Shown piece after piece: positions 46,778 to 56,756 of a DNA stretch of 64,000 nt; within the stretch, counting starts at the first letter, position 1, and each line of letters opens with the position of its first letter. Below the pieces are notes generated by a model. It was not told the origin of the DNA. It saw nothing but the letters and a program-made list of their open reading frames with translations, and searched no databases. This DNA comes from SVEL01 sp045126215. GTDB taxonomy: Bacteria; Bacillota; Clostridia; Lachnospirales; Lachnospiraceae. The DNA is taken from positions 85,128-149,127 of the forward strand of contig JBGVOD010000006.1 of NCBI GenBank assembly GCA_045126215.1, written 5' to 3'. Made by a program: the position numbers and the translations under genes.

Positions 46778-47875
46778 CTACTTGAATTCATTAATTGTAT
46801 CTATCACATATTTAACTTCTTCATCTGTCATACCATAAAACATAGGTAAACTTAATTCTGTTTCACTTATCTCCTCTGCTATTGGAAAATCACCTTTTTT
46901 ATATCCTAGAGATTTATAGCATTCCTGCATATGAATAGGTATCGGATAATGCTTGTTTGTTCCAATGTTTTTTTCCGTTAAATATTTTTCCAACTCATCT
47001 CTTCTTTTACACCGTATACCAAATATATGCCATACAGGCACAACGTCATCAATTACATACGGAAGAATAATTTCCTGATTATGAATTCCTGATAAATACT
47101 TTTGAGCAATTGTTCTTCTCTCATTATTCATTCTTTCAAGATGAGCTAATTTTACAGACAAAAACGCAGCTTGCATCTCATCAAGACGTGAATTGTTTCC
47201 TTGATAAATATGATGGTATTTGTAATCTGAACCATAATTTCCGAGAGCTCTAATCTTTTCAATAACTTTTTTATTATTACTTATTGCAGCACCAGCATCA
47301 CCAAGAGCTCCTAAATTCTTACCTGGATAAAAACTAAATCCTGCCACGTCTCCAAAACTTCCAATTTTCTTACCTTTATATGTAGCACCATGTGCTTGTG
47401 CACAGTCTTCAATCACATACAAATCATATTTTCTAGCAATATCCATAATATGATTCATCTCACAAGGCTGCCCATATAAATGAACTGGCATTATGGCTCT
47501 AGTATTTTCCGTTATTGAATTTTCTACCTTGGTAGGATCTATATTATACGTCCGTATATCTGGTTCAACAAAAACTGGTTTTGCACCAACATATGTCACA
47601 GCCAATGCAGTTGCAATGTATGTGTTTGAAGGTACAATAACCTCATCCCCTTCTTTTATATCAAGTGCTTTCAATGAAAGCATTAAGGCATCCAGCCCAT
47701 TACCAACACCAACACAATGTTTCACTCCACAGTAATCCGCAAACGACTTTTCAAAGTTCTCATCCTCGGTTCCTTCTATATACCAACTTTTACTTAAAAC
47801 TCTTTCAAATGCATCCTTTAATTCTTTTTCTAGTTCCTTTTCCATTGGTAAAAAACTCACAAATGGTATTTTCAT
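46778..47875 (-). CDS. dTDP-3-amino-3,6-dideoxyhexose transaminase (FdtB/QdtB-like, DegT family)
   Basis: 365-residue PLP enzyme. FVSFLPMEKELEKELKDAFE, WYIEGTEDENFEKSFADYCG, VGVGNGLDALMLSLKALDIK, VIEDCAQAHGATYKGKKIGS and the PLP-Lys motif FYPGKNLGALGDAGAA are diagnostic, as is the late NSRLDEMQAAFLSVKL. It would put an amino group on C3 of the ketosugar made by the adjacent ketoisomerase, giving dTDP-Fuc3N or dTDP-Qui3N. The downstream end overlaps no gene; the upstream ketoisomerase stop is 2 bases away, and AGGAGAGGATTAGA precedes the ATG. Confidence 0.9.
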   Translation of the reverse strand: MKIPFVSFLPMEKELEKELKDAFERVLSKSWYIEGTEDENFEKSFADYCGVKHCVGVGNGLDALMLSLKALDIKEGDEVIVPSNTYIATALAVTYVGAKPVFVEPDIRTYNIDPTKVENSITENTRAIMPVHLYGQPCEMNHIMDIARKYDLYVIEDCAQAHGATYKGKKIGSFGDVAGFSFYPGKNLGALGDAGAAISNNKKVIEKIRALGNYGSDYKYHHIYQGNNSRLDEMQAAFLSVKLAHLERMNNERRTIAQKYLSGIHNQEIILPYVIDDVVPVWHIFGIRCKRRDELEKYLTEKNIGTNKHYPIPIHMQECYKSLGYKKGDFPIAEEISETELSLPMFYGMTDEEVKYVIDTINEFK

Positions 47876-47876
47876 T

Positions 47877-48308
47877 CTAATCCTCTCCTTCTACCGCTGT
47901 TATAACTCCACAATTCTTAACATAATCTAAGAATTCATCATAGTCTCTTATATAATCGCTCTCATCATATAATTCTGATGCTAAAACCATTAGAACAGCA
48001 TCAGGAGAGAAATCAAACATTTCTCTCCACATTGCATTTGATACATATAACCCTTCATATGGTTTTTCAAGTGGGATTATTTTTTTTTCTTTTCCATTAT
48101 CCAATAAAATTTTACAACTACCATGTATACATACTAATATCTGTTGTAAGGATTTATGAGCATGATGTCCTCTAATAACACCTTCTGAAGTATCATACAT
48201 ATAATAAACTCTTTTTATTTTAAATGGTATATCCTTAAATTCTTCTAGAGCAACAAGCTGTCCCCGTTCATCACCATGTGGCTGAAATACATACTTTATT
48301 ACTTGCAT
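47877..48308 (-). CDS. dTDP-4-oxo-6-deoxyglucose 3,4-ketoisomerase (FdtA/QdtA-like)
   Basis: 143-residue cupin that shifts the keto group of dTDP-4-keto-6-deoxyglucose from C4 to C3. YVFQPHGDERGQLVALEEFK, KRVYYMYDTSEGVIRGHHAH (the catalytic HHAH) and LQQILVCIHGSCKILLDNG match the FdtA/QdtA family. The 6-deoxy-D-galacto (Fuc3N) and gluco (Qui3N) products cannot be separated by eye. The ATG at 48308 overlaps the flippase stop by one base and is preceded by GGAGAAGAATTG. Confidence 0.9.
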   Translation of the reverse strand: MQVIKYVFQPHGDERGQLVALEEFKDIPFKIKRVYYMYDTSEGVIRGHHAHKSLQQILVCIHGSCKILLDNGKEKKIIPLEKPYEGLYVSNAMWREMFDFSPDAVLMVLASELYDESDYIRDYDEFLDYVKNCGVITAVEGED

Positions 48309-49750
48309 CAATTCTTCTCCTCTCTTGTACCTTTGTTTTTCAACATTGTACGCATTTTTATTATCTCTTTTTTATATAAAAAAATATATATACTACAAAC
48401 ACAAATTGCAAGACAAAAATTAAAAATCGTGTTTGATGGTGAACAAAATCTCCATACTAAAAAATATGTAAACATTACACAAAATACAATTATAATACGT
48501 TTTGTCAGTACAAATAATTTCATTTTCATTAATACAACCATACATATAATTACTGTAAACAAATATCCCATCAGCGTGGCTATTGAAGCACCTTCTATTC
48601 CCAATATCGGAATCAACAGAATGTTTAATACAATATTTAACATTCCTCCTATTATCAAAATAATCATAGATGGCCATGTCTTTTTTACTACTAAAAATTG
48701 GTTGCTAATCACTTGAAACAACATCTGAATTAACGGTGCAATAAATAAATATGGTGCTGCTATATATCCCATTAAATAGTCCTCAGAAAAAAAATTGTTA
48801 AAAATAGCATAGCTCATTGCACAGACTAATGTCGATATAGCAAAAGAAATTGTTTCCAAATACTCAAATACATTAGAATTGTTCTTAACTTGATTTTCCT
48901 CATTCATAGTCGAAAAAGCAAAAAATTGCCATCCGCCTGCAAATGCCATATATATAATCTGACTACAATGCCCAAGTTTTGAACTTACTGAATAAATTCC
49001 AGCATCTCCAACACCTAATATATTAGTAATCATTATTTTATCACATGATGAAAATATCCAGTATATAAGCATATTTGGCACTAATGGCAATGCTATTTTC
49101 AATAACTGTACTAATAGTTTTTTATCATATTTTTGCTTATTAAACCACTTCCTATTCAAGTATAGAAAACATATCTCCACTGAAAAGCCAGAAATAAATG
49201 TAGCAAGTGGTAATGCAATCAAATAATAACCATTTAATAACAACGGGATTGCTATACCATATGATAATATTGGGCCTATTGTATTTGCAATTAAGTAAAT
49301 TTTTCTTTTGTTTTGCATACGAGTTGGAGCTGATACAATATTATTGGTTGCCCCAGATATAATTGCAAGAGCTGACAAAAATATTACTATAAAATATCCG
49401 TCTTCTCCCAAAAAAAGTCGTGAAATATCATGATTAAAAGCTATTACCAAAATAAAAACCACTATTGAGCTTATCACAGTAAACCATAACGTTGTCGAAC
49501 ATACTATTTTCTTATATTCAGTATCTTCTTTTTCGAAAAACATACGATACATAGCGTCATACATTCCAAATGTTGCTAGAGAAACTCCCAACTGTATCAA
49601 TGTATTTGAAAGATCACTTATTCCATAATATGTAGAATCTGGCATTAATTTTACTATTATTGGTACCATAACTAATGGTACAATTCTACTAATAACTCCA
49701 CCAATACCATATATAAAAAAATTTTCTATAAACAATTTAAATTTACTCAT
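48308..49750 (-). CDS. wzx: Wzx-type polysaccharide flippase
   Basis: 480-residue protein with about twelve to fourteen spans (MATE/MVF superfamily). FFIYGIGGVISRIVPLVMVP is the usual first helix, LTYF-like and aromatic loops follow, and LFIAPLIQMLFQVISNQFLV is in the second half. It would flip the undecaprenyl-linked repeat unit made by this locus. The start at 49750 follows GGAGAAAAA; a start 14 codons upstream lies within the preceding gene and is less likely. Confidence 0.9.
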   Translation of the reverse strand: MSKFKLFIENFFIYGIGGVISRIVPLVMVPIIVKLMPDSTYYGISDLSNTLIQLGVSLATFGMYDAMYRMFFEKEDTEYKKIVCSTTLWFTVISSIVVFILVIAFNHDISRLFLGEDGYFIVIFLSALAIISGATNNIVSAPTRMQNKRKIYLIANTIGPILSYGIAIPLLLNGYYLIALPLATFISGFSVEICFLYLNRKWFNKQKYDKKLLVQLLKIALPLVPNMLIYWIFSSCDKIMITNILGVGDAGIYSVSSKLGHCSQIIYMAFAGGWQFFAFSTMNEENQVKNNSNVFEYLETISFAISTLVCAMSYAIFNNFFSEDYLMGYIAAPYLFIAPLIQMLFQVISNQFLVVKKTWPSMIILIIGGMLNIVLNILLIPILGIEGASIATLMGYLFTVIICMVVLMKMKLFVLTKRIIIVFCVMFTYFLVWRFCSPSNTIFNFCLAICVCSIYIFLYKKEIIKMRTMLKNKGTREEKN

Positions 49751-49772
49751 TTTTTCTCCATTGTCGTTCTGG

Positions 49773-50765
49773 CTAAATAATTTCATTTCCATAATTATTT
49801 TTTATGTCTTGTATTTTCTTTTCCACTTTTGATTTATAAACAATATTAACTATCAACTTTCTAAGTTTATTTGTCGTAAAACTCCCTAATAATGCATTAA
49901 TAAAATACGTCACTTTATTTCTTTTGTTTTTAAATGGTTTCATTATTATCCAATACCTAAAATCAGTAATTTTTTCATTCCACCAATAAGCAATTTCTCT
50001 TTTTGATATGTATGGATAACAATATATCTCTTTAAACCTTTTTATTTGATCTAAGAAATCTGGTTTAAAGTAAACTTTATTTGACCTTGATATTGATTGC
50101 CCTTGACGATATAAAACTGTAACTTCACTCATTTTTCTAATACTATAACCATTTTTAGTGATTTTTATTTTTGCCGACCAATCTTCAATATTTCTTATTT
50201 CAAGATCCCCACCACCAATTTGCTTAAAAACTTCTGAATTAATCATTATAGTAGGAGAACATAATATTTCTCTACGAATAATATTTTTATACTCTTCATA
50301 AGGATTCATTTTTAGTACTTTATCTTGGTATATTTCTTCCTCAATATCAATTCCATACTTTCTCCCATTTTCTGTATCAATGAAAGTAATAAGATTTGAG
50401 ACTATCATTCCACATTTTAAATCCTTATTTTTCTCTATATAATTGACATAATTTTCAATACAATCTGATAATAGTATATCATCACCTGCCATAGGTTTTA
50501 CCCACGTGGTTATAGATTCCCTTATTCTTTTGTCAAAATGTAAACTTATACCCAAATTATTATCATTCACTATTAAATCAGTACTTAAAAATCTAGAATC
50601 ATGTCTTCTTAGCCAATTCTTAACAACTTCTATGGTTTTATCTTTAGAACAATCATCACTTACTACCAAATGAATTTTTTTATATGTCTGTCTGTAAATA
50701 CTATTTAATGTTTCTACCACTGTTTTTTCTGAATTGTAACAAAAAACCACTACTGTTATTTCCAT
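49773..50765 (-). CDS. Family 2 glycosyltransferase
   Basis: 330-residue GT2 enzyme. VVVFCYNSEKTVVETLNSIY, VVSDDCSKDKTIEVV and KPMAGDDILLSDCIENYV give the nucleotide-binding and DD metal motifs, and IRNIEDWSAKIKI matches the ExW-like catalytic region. The C-terminus is basic and probably membrane-associated. It lies between the polymerase and flippase genes, the common position for the repeat-unit transferases. Confidence 0.87.
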   Translation of the reverse strand: MEITVVVFCYNSEKTVVETLNSIYRQTYKKIHLVVSDDCSKDKTIEVVKNWLRRHDSRFLSTDLIVNDNNLGISLHFDKRIRESITTWVKPMAGDDILLSDCIENYVNYIEKNKDLKCGMIVSNLITFIDTENGRKYGIDIEEEIYQDKVLKMNPYEEYKNIIRREILCSPTIMINSEVFKQIGGGDLEIRNIEDWSAKIKITKNGYSIRKMSEVTVLYRQGQSISRSNKVYFKPDFLDQIKRFKEIYCYPYISKREIAYWWNEKITDFRYWIIMKPFKNKRNKVTYFINALLGSFTTNKLRKLIVNIVYKSKVEKKIQDIKNNYGNEII

Positions 50766-50783
50766 CTATAAAACCTCACCTTT

Positions 50784-52007
50784 TCACCTATGATATCTTA
50801 AATATCCGTCCACTTTTAAAATTATTATTAAAAAAATTATATATAAATATAATGTATTTGCATACTGATATGCAAAAAAAGACATCATAATTGCATATAT
50901 ATATGTGCTATAAAAAATAAGGCTGTATCCACCTTGTTTTCTGCTTTTATTATATAGCCAAGAAACAAAAAAACCTAAAATAAAATTAACAACCACTATT
51001 CCTAATATTCCACTTGTTGCATATATTGTACAATAATATCCCGCAACATTATATGGTTCATCTAATGGAACAATCTGTGTATATGGTAAATGTATTCCAG
51101 CTAAGCTTATAATCTTTTCTAATGGCCCCAATAAAAGAATAATACTATTCTCAGATGGTATATTTACATAATACTTATCAAATGTAACTAACGTATAACC
51201 ACAATATCTATATAAGTAAAAATCTTTACTTCCAGGATTCATGTCTGTAGCACGTGTAGTTATTTGACCTAGTCCAGCAAATGCAACAATCATCAAAAAC
51301 ACAAGCACAAATAATAACCTATATTTTTTTATAAAAGCAATACATCCTCTTTTCTCATCCGTTTTAAAGGCATAAATCAAACAAACAATAGCTAAAACAT
51401 ATGTTAACAATTCAGTACGCGCCATTGTGAAGAACGTACTTAAAATCAAGAAAGAACATAATATAGTTAACCTAATCTTCCTCTTTCTTTTATTTCTTCT
51501 ATCTAACTTTTTCTTATCCATTAAGAAGTTATAGAGATAAACCATTGTAACAATAAATAGTAAAACTGTACTATATTTTGTAAAGAAGCTTTTTCCTGAT
51601 CCATATACCTCATTTATTCTTACATTAGTAAAAAAATTCTTTTCACCTCCTGTACCGGTTCTGTACATCTCAATAATCCCCAAAAAGAAACCAACGATTG
51701 ATATAACAACGAATATATTATAACAAGAGTTATTTACGTATATTTTTCGTCTTTCTATAAATCTTTTTCCAATAATAATATCAGCAAAAAAATATCCAAA
51801 AAAGTAAAAAATAAAATTAAACAATATGACAATATATGTCGTTGAATGTAAATTTATATCACCATATACGGTAATATAAATCCAATATTGTACTACCATT
51901 GGCATTGTATATAAAAAAATAGGGTTGAAAATATCCATCTTTCGAATTGAATATAGTAGCGATAATAAGAATGCTACTATTGAGATTACTAAACAAATAG
52001 TCTGCAT
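50784..52007 (-). CDS. wzy: Oligosaccharide repeat-unit polymerase (Wzy-like)
   Basis: 407-residue polytopic protein with about eleven to twelve spans and a large external loop between the eighth and ninth, the layout of O-antigen/capsule polymerases. GTGGEKNFFTNVRINEVYGS and RATDMNPGSKDFYLYRYCGY are the two charged loop regions. It would join repeat units at the outer face of the membrane after flipping. Sequence conservation in Wzy proteins is low, so the call relies on topology and on Wzx, Wzz and glycosyltransferase neighbours. Confidence 0.75.
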   Translation of the reverse strand: MQTICLVISIVAFLLSLLYSIRKMDIFNPIFLYTMPMVVQYWIYITVYGDINLHSTTYIVILFNFIFYFFGYFFADIIIGKRFIERRKIYVNNSCYNIFVVISIVGFFLGIIEMYRTGTGGEKNFFTNVRINEVYGSGKSFFTKYSTVLLFIVTMVYLYNFLMDKKKLDRRNKRKRKIRLTILCSFLILSTFFTMARTELLTYVLAIVCLIYAFKTDEKRGCIAFIKKYRLLFVLVFLMIVAFAGLGQITTRATDMNPGSKDFYLYRYCGYTLVTFDKYYVNIPSENSIILLLGPLEKIISLAGIHLPYTQIVPLDEPYNVAGYYCTIYATSGILGIVVVNFILGFFVSWLYNKSRKQGGYSLIFYSTYIYAIMMSFFAYQYANTLYLYIIFLIIILKVDGYLRYHR

Positions 52008-52030
52008 ACTTTAATCTCCTCCATAAAAAC

Positions 52031-53830
52031 CTATTGCAATAATCCACCTATCCATCGAGTGAATCTGTATATCAGTAAATATGGTATTGTAATAACAATA
52101 TTTCTTCTTAAAAAACCAACCTTCCAATACGAATTATAATACGCTTTTATAAATGATTGAGAATCACCTTTTGATCTTTTTCTTGCAATTTTTCTCAAGG
52201 AAGAATCATAAAAGTTCATATCCCCAAAGAATTCGGCATATTCTTTTGAAGGTTTACGTAAAAACATTCTAAACCTATTAAATTCTTCTTTTGCAGTTCT
52301 TACTTCTGGATAGTATTTTTTTCTATCAATTAAGTATAAGTAAGCATATTCTTGAATGGTGTTTATCGTATTATACTGTTCACCATATTCATTTTCTTTC
52401 AATACAGGAATAATCTCACCTTTCATATCGTATTCATATCCATCACATGTACCATGTGGTGCCATACATAAAAGTTCAAATAAACAGTTACAAGACAAAA
52501 GTTCATTTTGGATTTTTTTATTATTGTTATAATCACAAAGGTATCCTTTATTCTTAAATTTATAAAAAAGAAAATGTTTCATTTCTGGTCTCTGTCCAAG
52601 AAAATAGCCATAAACATCATGAGATATATTACCTAGCCTTAATATCTCAGATAAAGCTATTTGCATAGTTCCTGTCCAACCTATATCAACAACTGCAAAC
52701 TTTCCACTGCAATCATTGTTTTCAAGGTATTTTAGTACAATTTCAAATTCATCCTTTTTTTCTATCAAATCCTTTATTTTTTCTTTATTTTCAACAACCA
52801 TTTTTCCAGGATCAGAAAACTCAATATTCAACAATTGCAATGCACGTTTTACATCTTGCTCAGACAATCCAAGACTTTTTAAATATTCACCCGCTGATTT
52901 ATTCCCTATATTTCTGAATTTTTCAAGGTTTGAAAAAAAGATATTACTTGCCAATATTGGAGTTATAAGACTTTTTCTAGACACATACAAATATTTTCTT
53001 TCTATTTTTTCATCTTCAATTACTATATCAAATATTTTTTTTAAAAAAAAACCCTCTCTAGAGAAAAAAAATATTTTTTTTATATTTTCTTTTTTTATGT
53101 TGTCATTCAGCCAATTAGCATAACCATAGCATACTGGTCCTAATATGTTATACCCAAAATTTTTTGCCAAATCTTCTTCATAAATTCTTAAGTCGCCATC
53201 ACTTTTCAAATTACTAATATGTACTGCTGTTATGTTATTTTTTTTTGCCATTATACAGTCGCTTTTTATGTTATCACCAAAATGAACCCATAGTTCTTTT
53301 TTAAACTTTTTTCTTAACTCAGCATATATAGCCCCATTAGATTTTTTCATTTTTGTATCCGATGAAACATATAATTTTTCATATCCACTAATTCTACACT
53401 TGTCCAAAATTTTTTCTAATGTATCTTTAGGCAAATACATATCAGAAATAATAAAAACTTTTTTACCATTCTCAATAGCATATTTAAACAATGATATATT
53501 TTTACAAATAGGCACTGAAATTTCGACTTCAAGAGTTACTTCTATTTTCTTAAGTTCTCTAGCTTTATCACCCAAAGTCTTTTTTAGTTCATCATAAATC
53601 TCGTCTAATGTTATTTCTCTCTCATATCTTTTCCTACAGTTTGTTTCCGCAATAATTCTATTTTTCTTAAACCCTATGATTTTGTCAGTATTATGTTGTT
53701 TATTGTATATTCTCTCCACTTCTTCAAAAACATCCTCGGGTTTACATACCTTTCTTGCAACCAAAGTATCATATATATCAAATGAAACTATTGCACTATC
53801 ATCTATTATTTTTTTATATTTGTTTTTCAT
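52031..53830 (-). CDS. HAD-like protein with an uncharacterised C-terminal domain
   Basis: 599-residue protein. IVSFDIYDTLVARKVCKP at residues 13-30 is HAD motif I (DxxDT), VFIISDMYLPKDTLEKIL the motif II region and HFGDNIKSDCIMAKKN the late acidic motif. The rest (FFFSREGFFLKKIFDIV, AVVDIGWTGTMQIALSEIL) is homologous to the C-terminal half of the 10.98-13.9 kb protein, which additionally carries an RgpF domain. It could act as a phosphatase or glycosyl-phosphate-processing enzyme in polysaccharide assembly; no substrate is known. It is followed by Wzy. Confidence 0.75.
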   Translation of the reverse strand: MKNKYKKIIDDSAIVSFDIYDTLVARKVCKPEDVFEEVERIYNKQHNTDKIIGFKKNRIIAETNCRKRYEREITLDEIYDELKKTLGDKARELKKIEVTLEVEISVPICKNISLFKYAIENGKKVFIISDMYLPKDTLEKILDKCRISGYEKLYVSSDTKMKKSNGAIYAELRKKFKKELWVHFGDNIKSDCIMAKKNNITAVHISNLKSDGDLRIYEEDLAKNFGYNILGPVCYGYANWLNDNIKKENIKKIFFFSREGFFLKKIFDIVIEDEKIERKYLYVSRKSLITPILASNIFFSNLEKFRNIGNKSAGEYLKSLGLSEQDVKRALQLLNIEFSDPGKMVVENKEKIKDLIEKKDEFEIVLKYLENNDCSGKFAVVDIGWTGTMQIALSEILRLGNISHDVYGYFLGQRPEMKHFLFYKFKNKGYLCDYNNNKKIQNELLSCNCLFELLCMAPHGTCDGYEYDMKGEIIPVLKENEYGEQYNTINTIQEYAYLYLIDRKKYYPEVRTAKEEFNRFRMFLRKPSKEYAEFFGDMNFYDSSLRKIARKRSKGDSQSFIKAYYNSYWKVGFLRRNIVITIPYLLIYRFTRWIGGLLQ

Positions 53831-53840
53831 TGAACTATAA

Positions 53841-54989
53841 TCACCTCAAATCATTCAAAATGCCACAATCCTTATAAATAGAACAAAGTTGATTTTTTAC
53901 TTGTTTTTTATCATATTTTATCATCTTTTTCTCATTTGCAATTCCAATATTCTTAAGTTTATCAGTATTTTTACAAATATCACTTATGGTCTTTCCCCAA
54001 ACTTTATAATTCTCAGGAGTAAGTAAATATCCATTTATGCCATCTTCTATTAAATCAACATTTCCCCTTATTCGAGAAGCTATAACCGGAAGTCCACTGG
54101 CCATCGCCTCCATCATAGACACAGGAAGTCCTTCTCTATATGATGGAAATACAAATAAATCCGACATTTTTTCTATCTCTGGTATATCTGTTCTATACCC
54201 CAATAATTTAACCGTGTCGTTCATATCTAAATCATTAATTAACTTTTGAAGTTCATTACGATATGTTCCTTCACCACAAATAATATATTTAATATGACTA
54301 TGTTCGATTTCCCGTAGTGCTCTTATTACTATCTCATGGTTCTTATTCTTATTAATTTCTCCGACTGATAAAAGCACAAAATCATCATTAGATATTCCTA
54401 ATTTATCGCGCATTTTATCCTTATCTATTATTACATCTCTAAATTTCTTCGAATCAATCCCTGCTCCAGCAATATAATATACATGTCCACCTTTTTTTAG
54501 AGTAAACTTTTCTGCATTATTATAATCTTCCTTATTAATCGTAAGTAATGCATCAGTATACCTAGCCATCAGCCTCTCTGCAAAATAATATAGTACCCAA
54601 TTTACCAATGGCGCACCTTTATAAAAATGAAATCCATGCGCAGTGTAAATTACTTTTGGCACGTGATTTTTTTTCCCAACCAATCTCGCTAGTATCCCCC
54701 CTATTGGAGTATGACAATGTATAACATCAAACTGTATTTCAGACATTAGCTCGTCTAACTGCTTATATGCAACATAAGTCTGCTTAGAATATGGTGAACG
54801 AGCAAAATCAATTTGATGACGTACGATTCCTGTCCCATCAAGTCTACTGTTATCCTTCCCATAAAATACATAATTATAGTTAGTTGCATAATGAACTTCA
54901 TACCCATTTTCTTGTAACAGTTGTACACTGTTCATTTCAAATTGTGGTACAAAACCACTAATTGTAGTTACCAAAAGTGCTTTTTTCAT
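53841..54989 (-). CDS. Family 4 glycosyltransferase (EpsD-like)
   Basis: 382-residue GT-B enzyme. VIHCHTPIGGILARLVGKKN, VIYTAHGFHFYKGAPLVNWV and the donor site FVFPSYREGLPVSMMEAMAS (E-x7-E) followed by GLPVIASRIRG match EpsD/CpsF-type transferases, which commonly add the second sugar after the initiating transferase. It is located one gene after the initiating transferase locus. Confidence 0.9.
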   Translation of the reverse strand: MKKALLVTTISGFVPQFEMNSVQLLQENGYEVHYATNYNYVFYGKDNSRLDGTGIVRHQIDFARSPYSKQTYVAYKQLDELMSEIQFDVIHCHTPIGGILARLVGKKNHVPKVIYTAHGFHFYKGAPLVNWVLYYFAERLMARYTDALLTINKEDYNNAEKFTLKKGGHVYYIAGAGIDSKKFRDVIIDKDKMRDKLGISNDDFVLLSVGEINKNKNHEIVIRALREIEHSHIKYIICGEGTYRNELQKLINDLDMNDTVKLLGYRTDIPEIEKMSDLFVFPSYREGLPVSMMEAMASGLPVIASRIRGNVDLIEDGINGYLLTPENYKVWGKTISDICKNTDKLKNIGIANEKKMIKYDKKQVKNQLCSIYKDCGILNDLR

Positions 54990-54991
54990 TG

Positions 54992-56686
54992 TTATCTCTC
55001 ACTTAATTTTATTGATTCCTCAAAAGAATACTTTCCAACAAGATCCACTTTTTCATAGGTTAAATCACCAAATACTTTATGGAAAACGTTAATATTTATC
55101 ATTTTAATAAATGGATTAAATATATGTAACAAAGCTATTCCTTTATTGTTTTCTTTTGATATTAGTTTTACCATTTCAGATGTACTGACATAGCTCTCAT
55201 TTTGAGGAAAAAATACTCCTCTTTTATCTTCATCAATTGTATTTTTAACAAACTCACATAGATTACCAATATAAATCATGCTTCGTTCGTTATTAAAATT
55301 AGGAAATATCGGACTCTTTAACGCAAATTTTCTTAACAATTGGTAATTCCCCTTACAGTCCTAACCATATACCATAGGTGGTCTAAGAATAGCTACTTTA
55401 AAATTCGAAGTCTCCATTTCATTTAATTTTAAATCTGCCATATATTTAGATTGTCCATATGCAGAATTTGGTTTAGGTTCAGTGTACTTCATAATATGGC
55501 CTGTGGTTTCACCATACACACTCATAGAACTAAGTGTAATAAACTGTTCCACACCCGCCTTTTTTGCATTTAACGCAATATCAACGCACAAATCTCTATT
55601 AACGACAAAATATTGATTTCTGTTTTCATTAGTTTCCTTTATATGTGCAATACCTGCTGTATTTATTACAACATCATATCCAGTAAAAATCTCTTCTGAT
55701 GGCTTCATACCTACTGTATTTATTATTTCAACATCGTAATATCTTGGCCATTTCTCAAGATATTTTTTTATTTGTTCTCCTATATATGAACCTTTACCTG
55801 TAATAAGAATTCTTTTTTCTTTAGTTGCTACCGTACCAATATATTCTTTTTTCTTTTCTTTATCGATTATACCTGTTCCACCCTCAACCACAGAATCATC
55901 ATGACCAATTTTAGACACTGTTCCAAGTAAACATTTTAAATCAAACCACAATGTTCTGTGTTTACACCAATATCCATCTAGTGCTGCTTTAGCCTGCAGA
56001 GAAATGGAATCTCTTCCATTTATTTGCGCCCAACCAGTAATACCTGGTTTAAATTCGTTTACCCCATACTTATCTCGTTCTGCAGTAAGTACATCCTGAT
56101 TCCATAATCCAGGTCTAGGTCCCACCAAAGATAAACTGCCATCTAAGACATTTATTAACTGCGGCAATTCATCAAGAGAATGAGCACGAATGAACTTTCC
56201 AACCTTAGTTATATATTGCTCAGGATTTTCAAGCATATGAGTCGGGGTATCATGTGGAGTGGACATCTTCATACTACGAAATTTATATAAACTAAAATAT
56301 TTTTTATTTCGTCCTATTCTCTTTTGTGTAAAGAACACTGGTCCTGGATCATCAATTTTTATTGCTAATGCAATACCTAGTAGCAATGGTGATAATATTA
56401 TCAGTCCACAAGATGATAGAACTATATCAATACCTCGCTTTATATATTTATCATAAAATGTTAATTTATGTTCAGACTTACCAACTGATACAAGATGACC
56501 TCTTACCCCATCTGCATTTTCAGAATCATTCTCATCTTCAACAAAAATTACTCTTTTGCCTTCAAACATATTTTGTTGTTCAGATTTATTTGCTTTTTTC
56601 TGAACTTTTGACGCAACTCTAACACCGATTAATACAATCCCCAGTGCAGATGCTACTCCTATTATTATTTTTTTTGTTTTTCTCAC
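54992..56686 (-). pseudogene. Initiating sugar transferase fused to an epimerase, interrupted by an amber codon
   Basis: Residues about 75-275 are a PglC/WcaJ-type polyisoprenyl-phosphate hexose-1-phosphate transferase: KRGIDIVLSSCGLIILSPLL, DDPGPVFFTQKRIGR, LYKFRSMKMSTPHDT, DELPQLINVLDGSLSLVGPR, KPGITGWAQINGRDSI. An extended SDR epimerase follows (ITGKGSYIGEQIKKYL, TLSSMSVYG, SAYGQSKYMADLK). The frame stops at TAG (55361-55363) right after LRPPMVYG, and the same frame continues for about 120 codons to 54992 with YIGNLCEFV. An A or G instead of the T gives Lys or Glu. The sugar transferase domain is intact; the epimerase is truncated. Confidence 0.85.
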
Positions 56687-56756
56687 AAATTATTCTCCTT
56701 CTTATTTGAATAATTATTATTTCTAAAATTCACTTTAAATATCTTTTATCTTTTTC

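Noticed and set aside
48420..48677. Minus-strand 85-codon frame inside the flippase gene
   Set aside because: It is an out-of-frame shadow of the flippase gene with no ribosome binding site or recognised motif.
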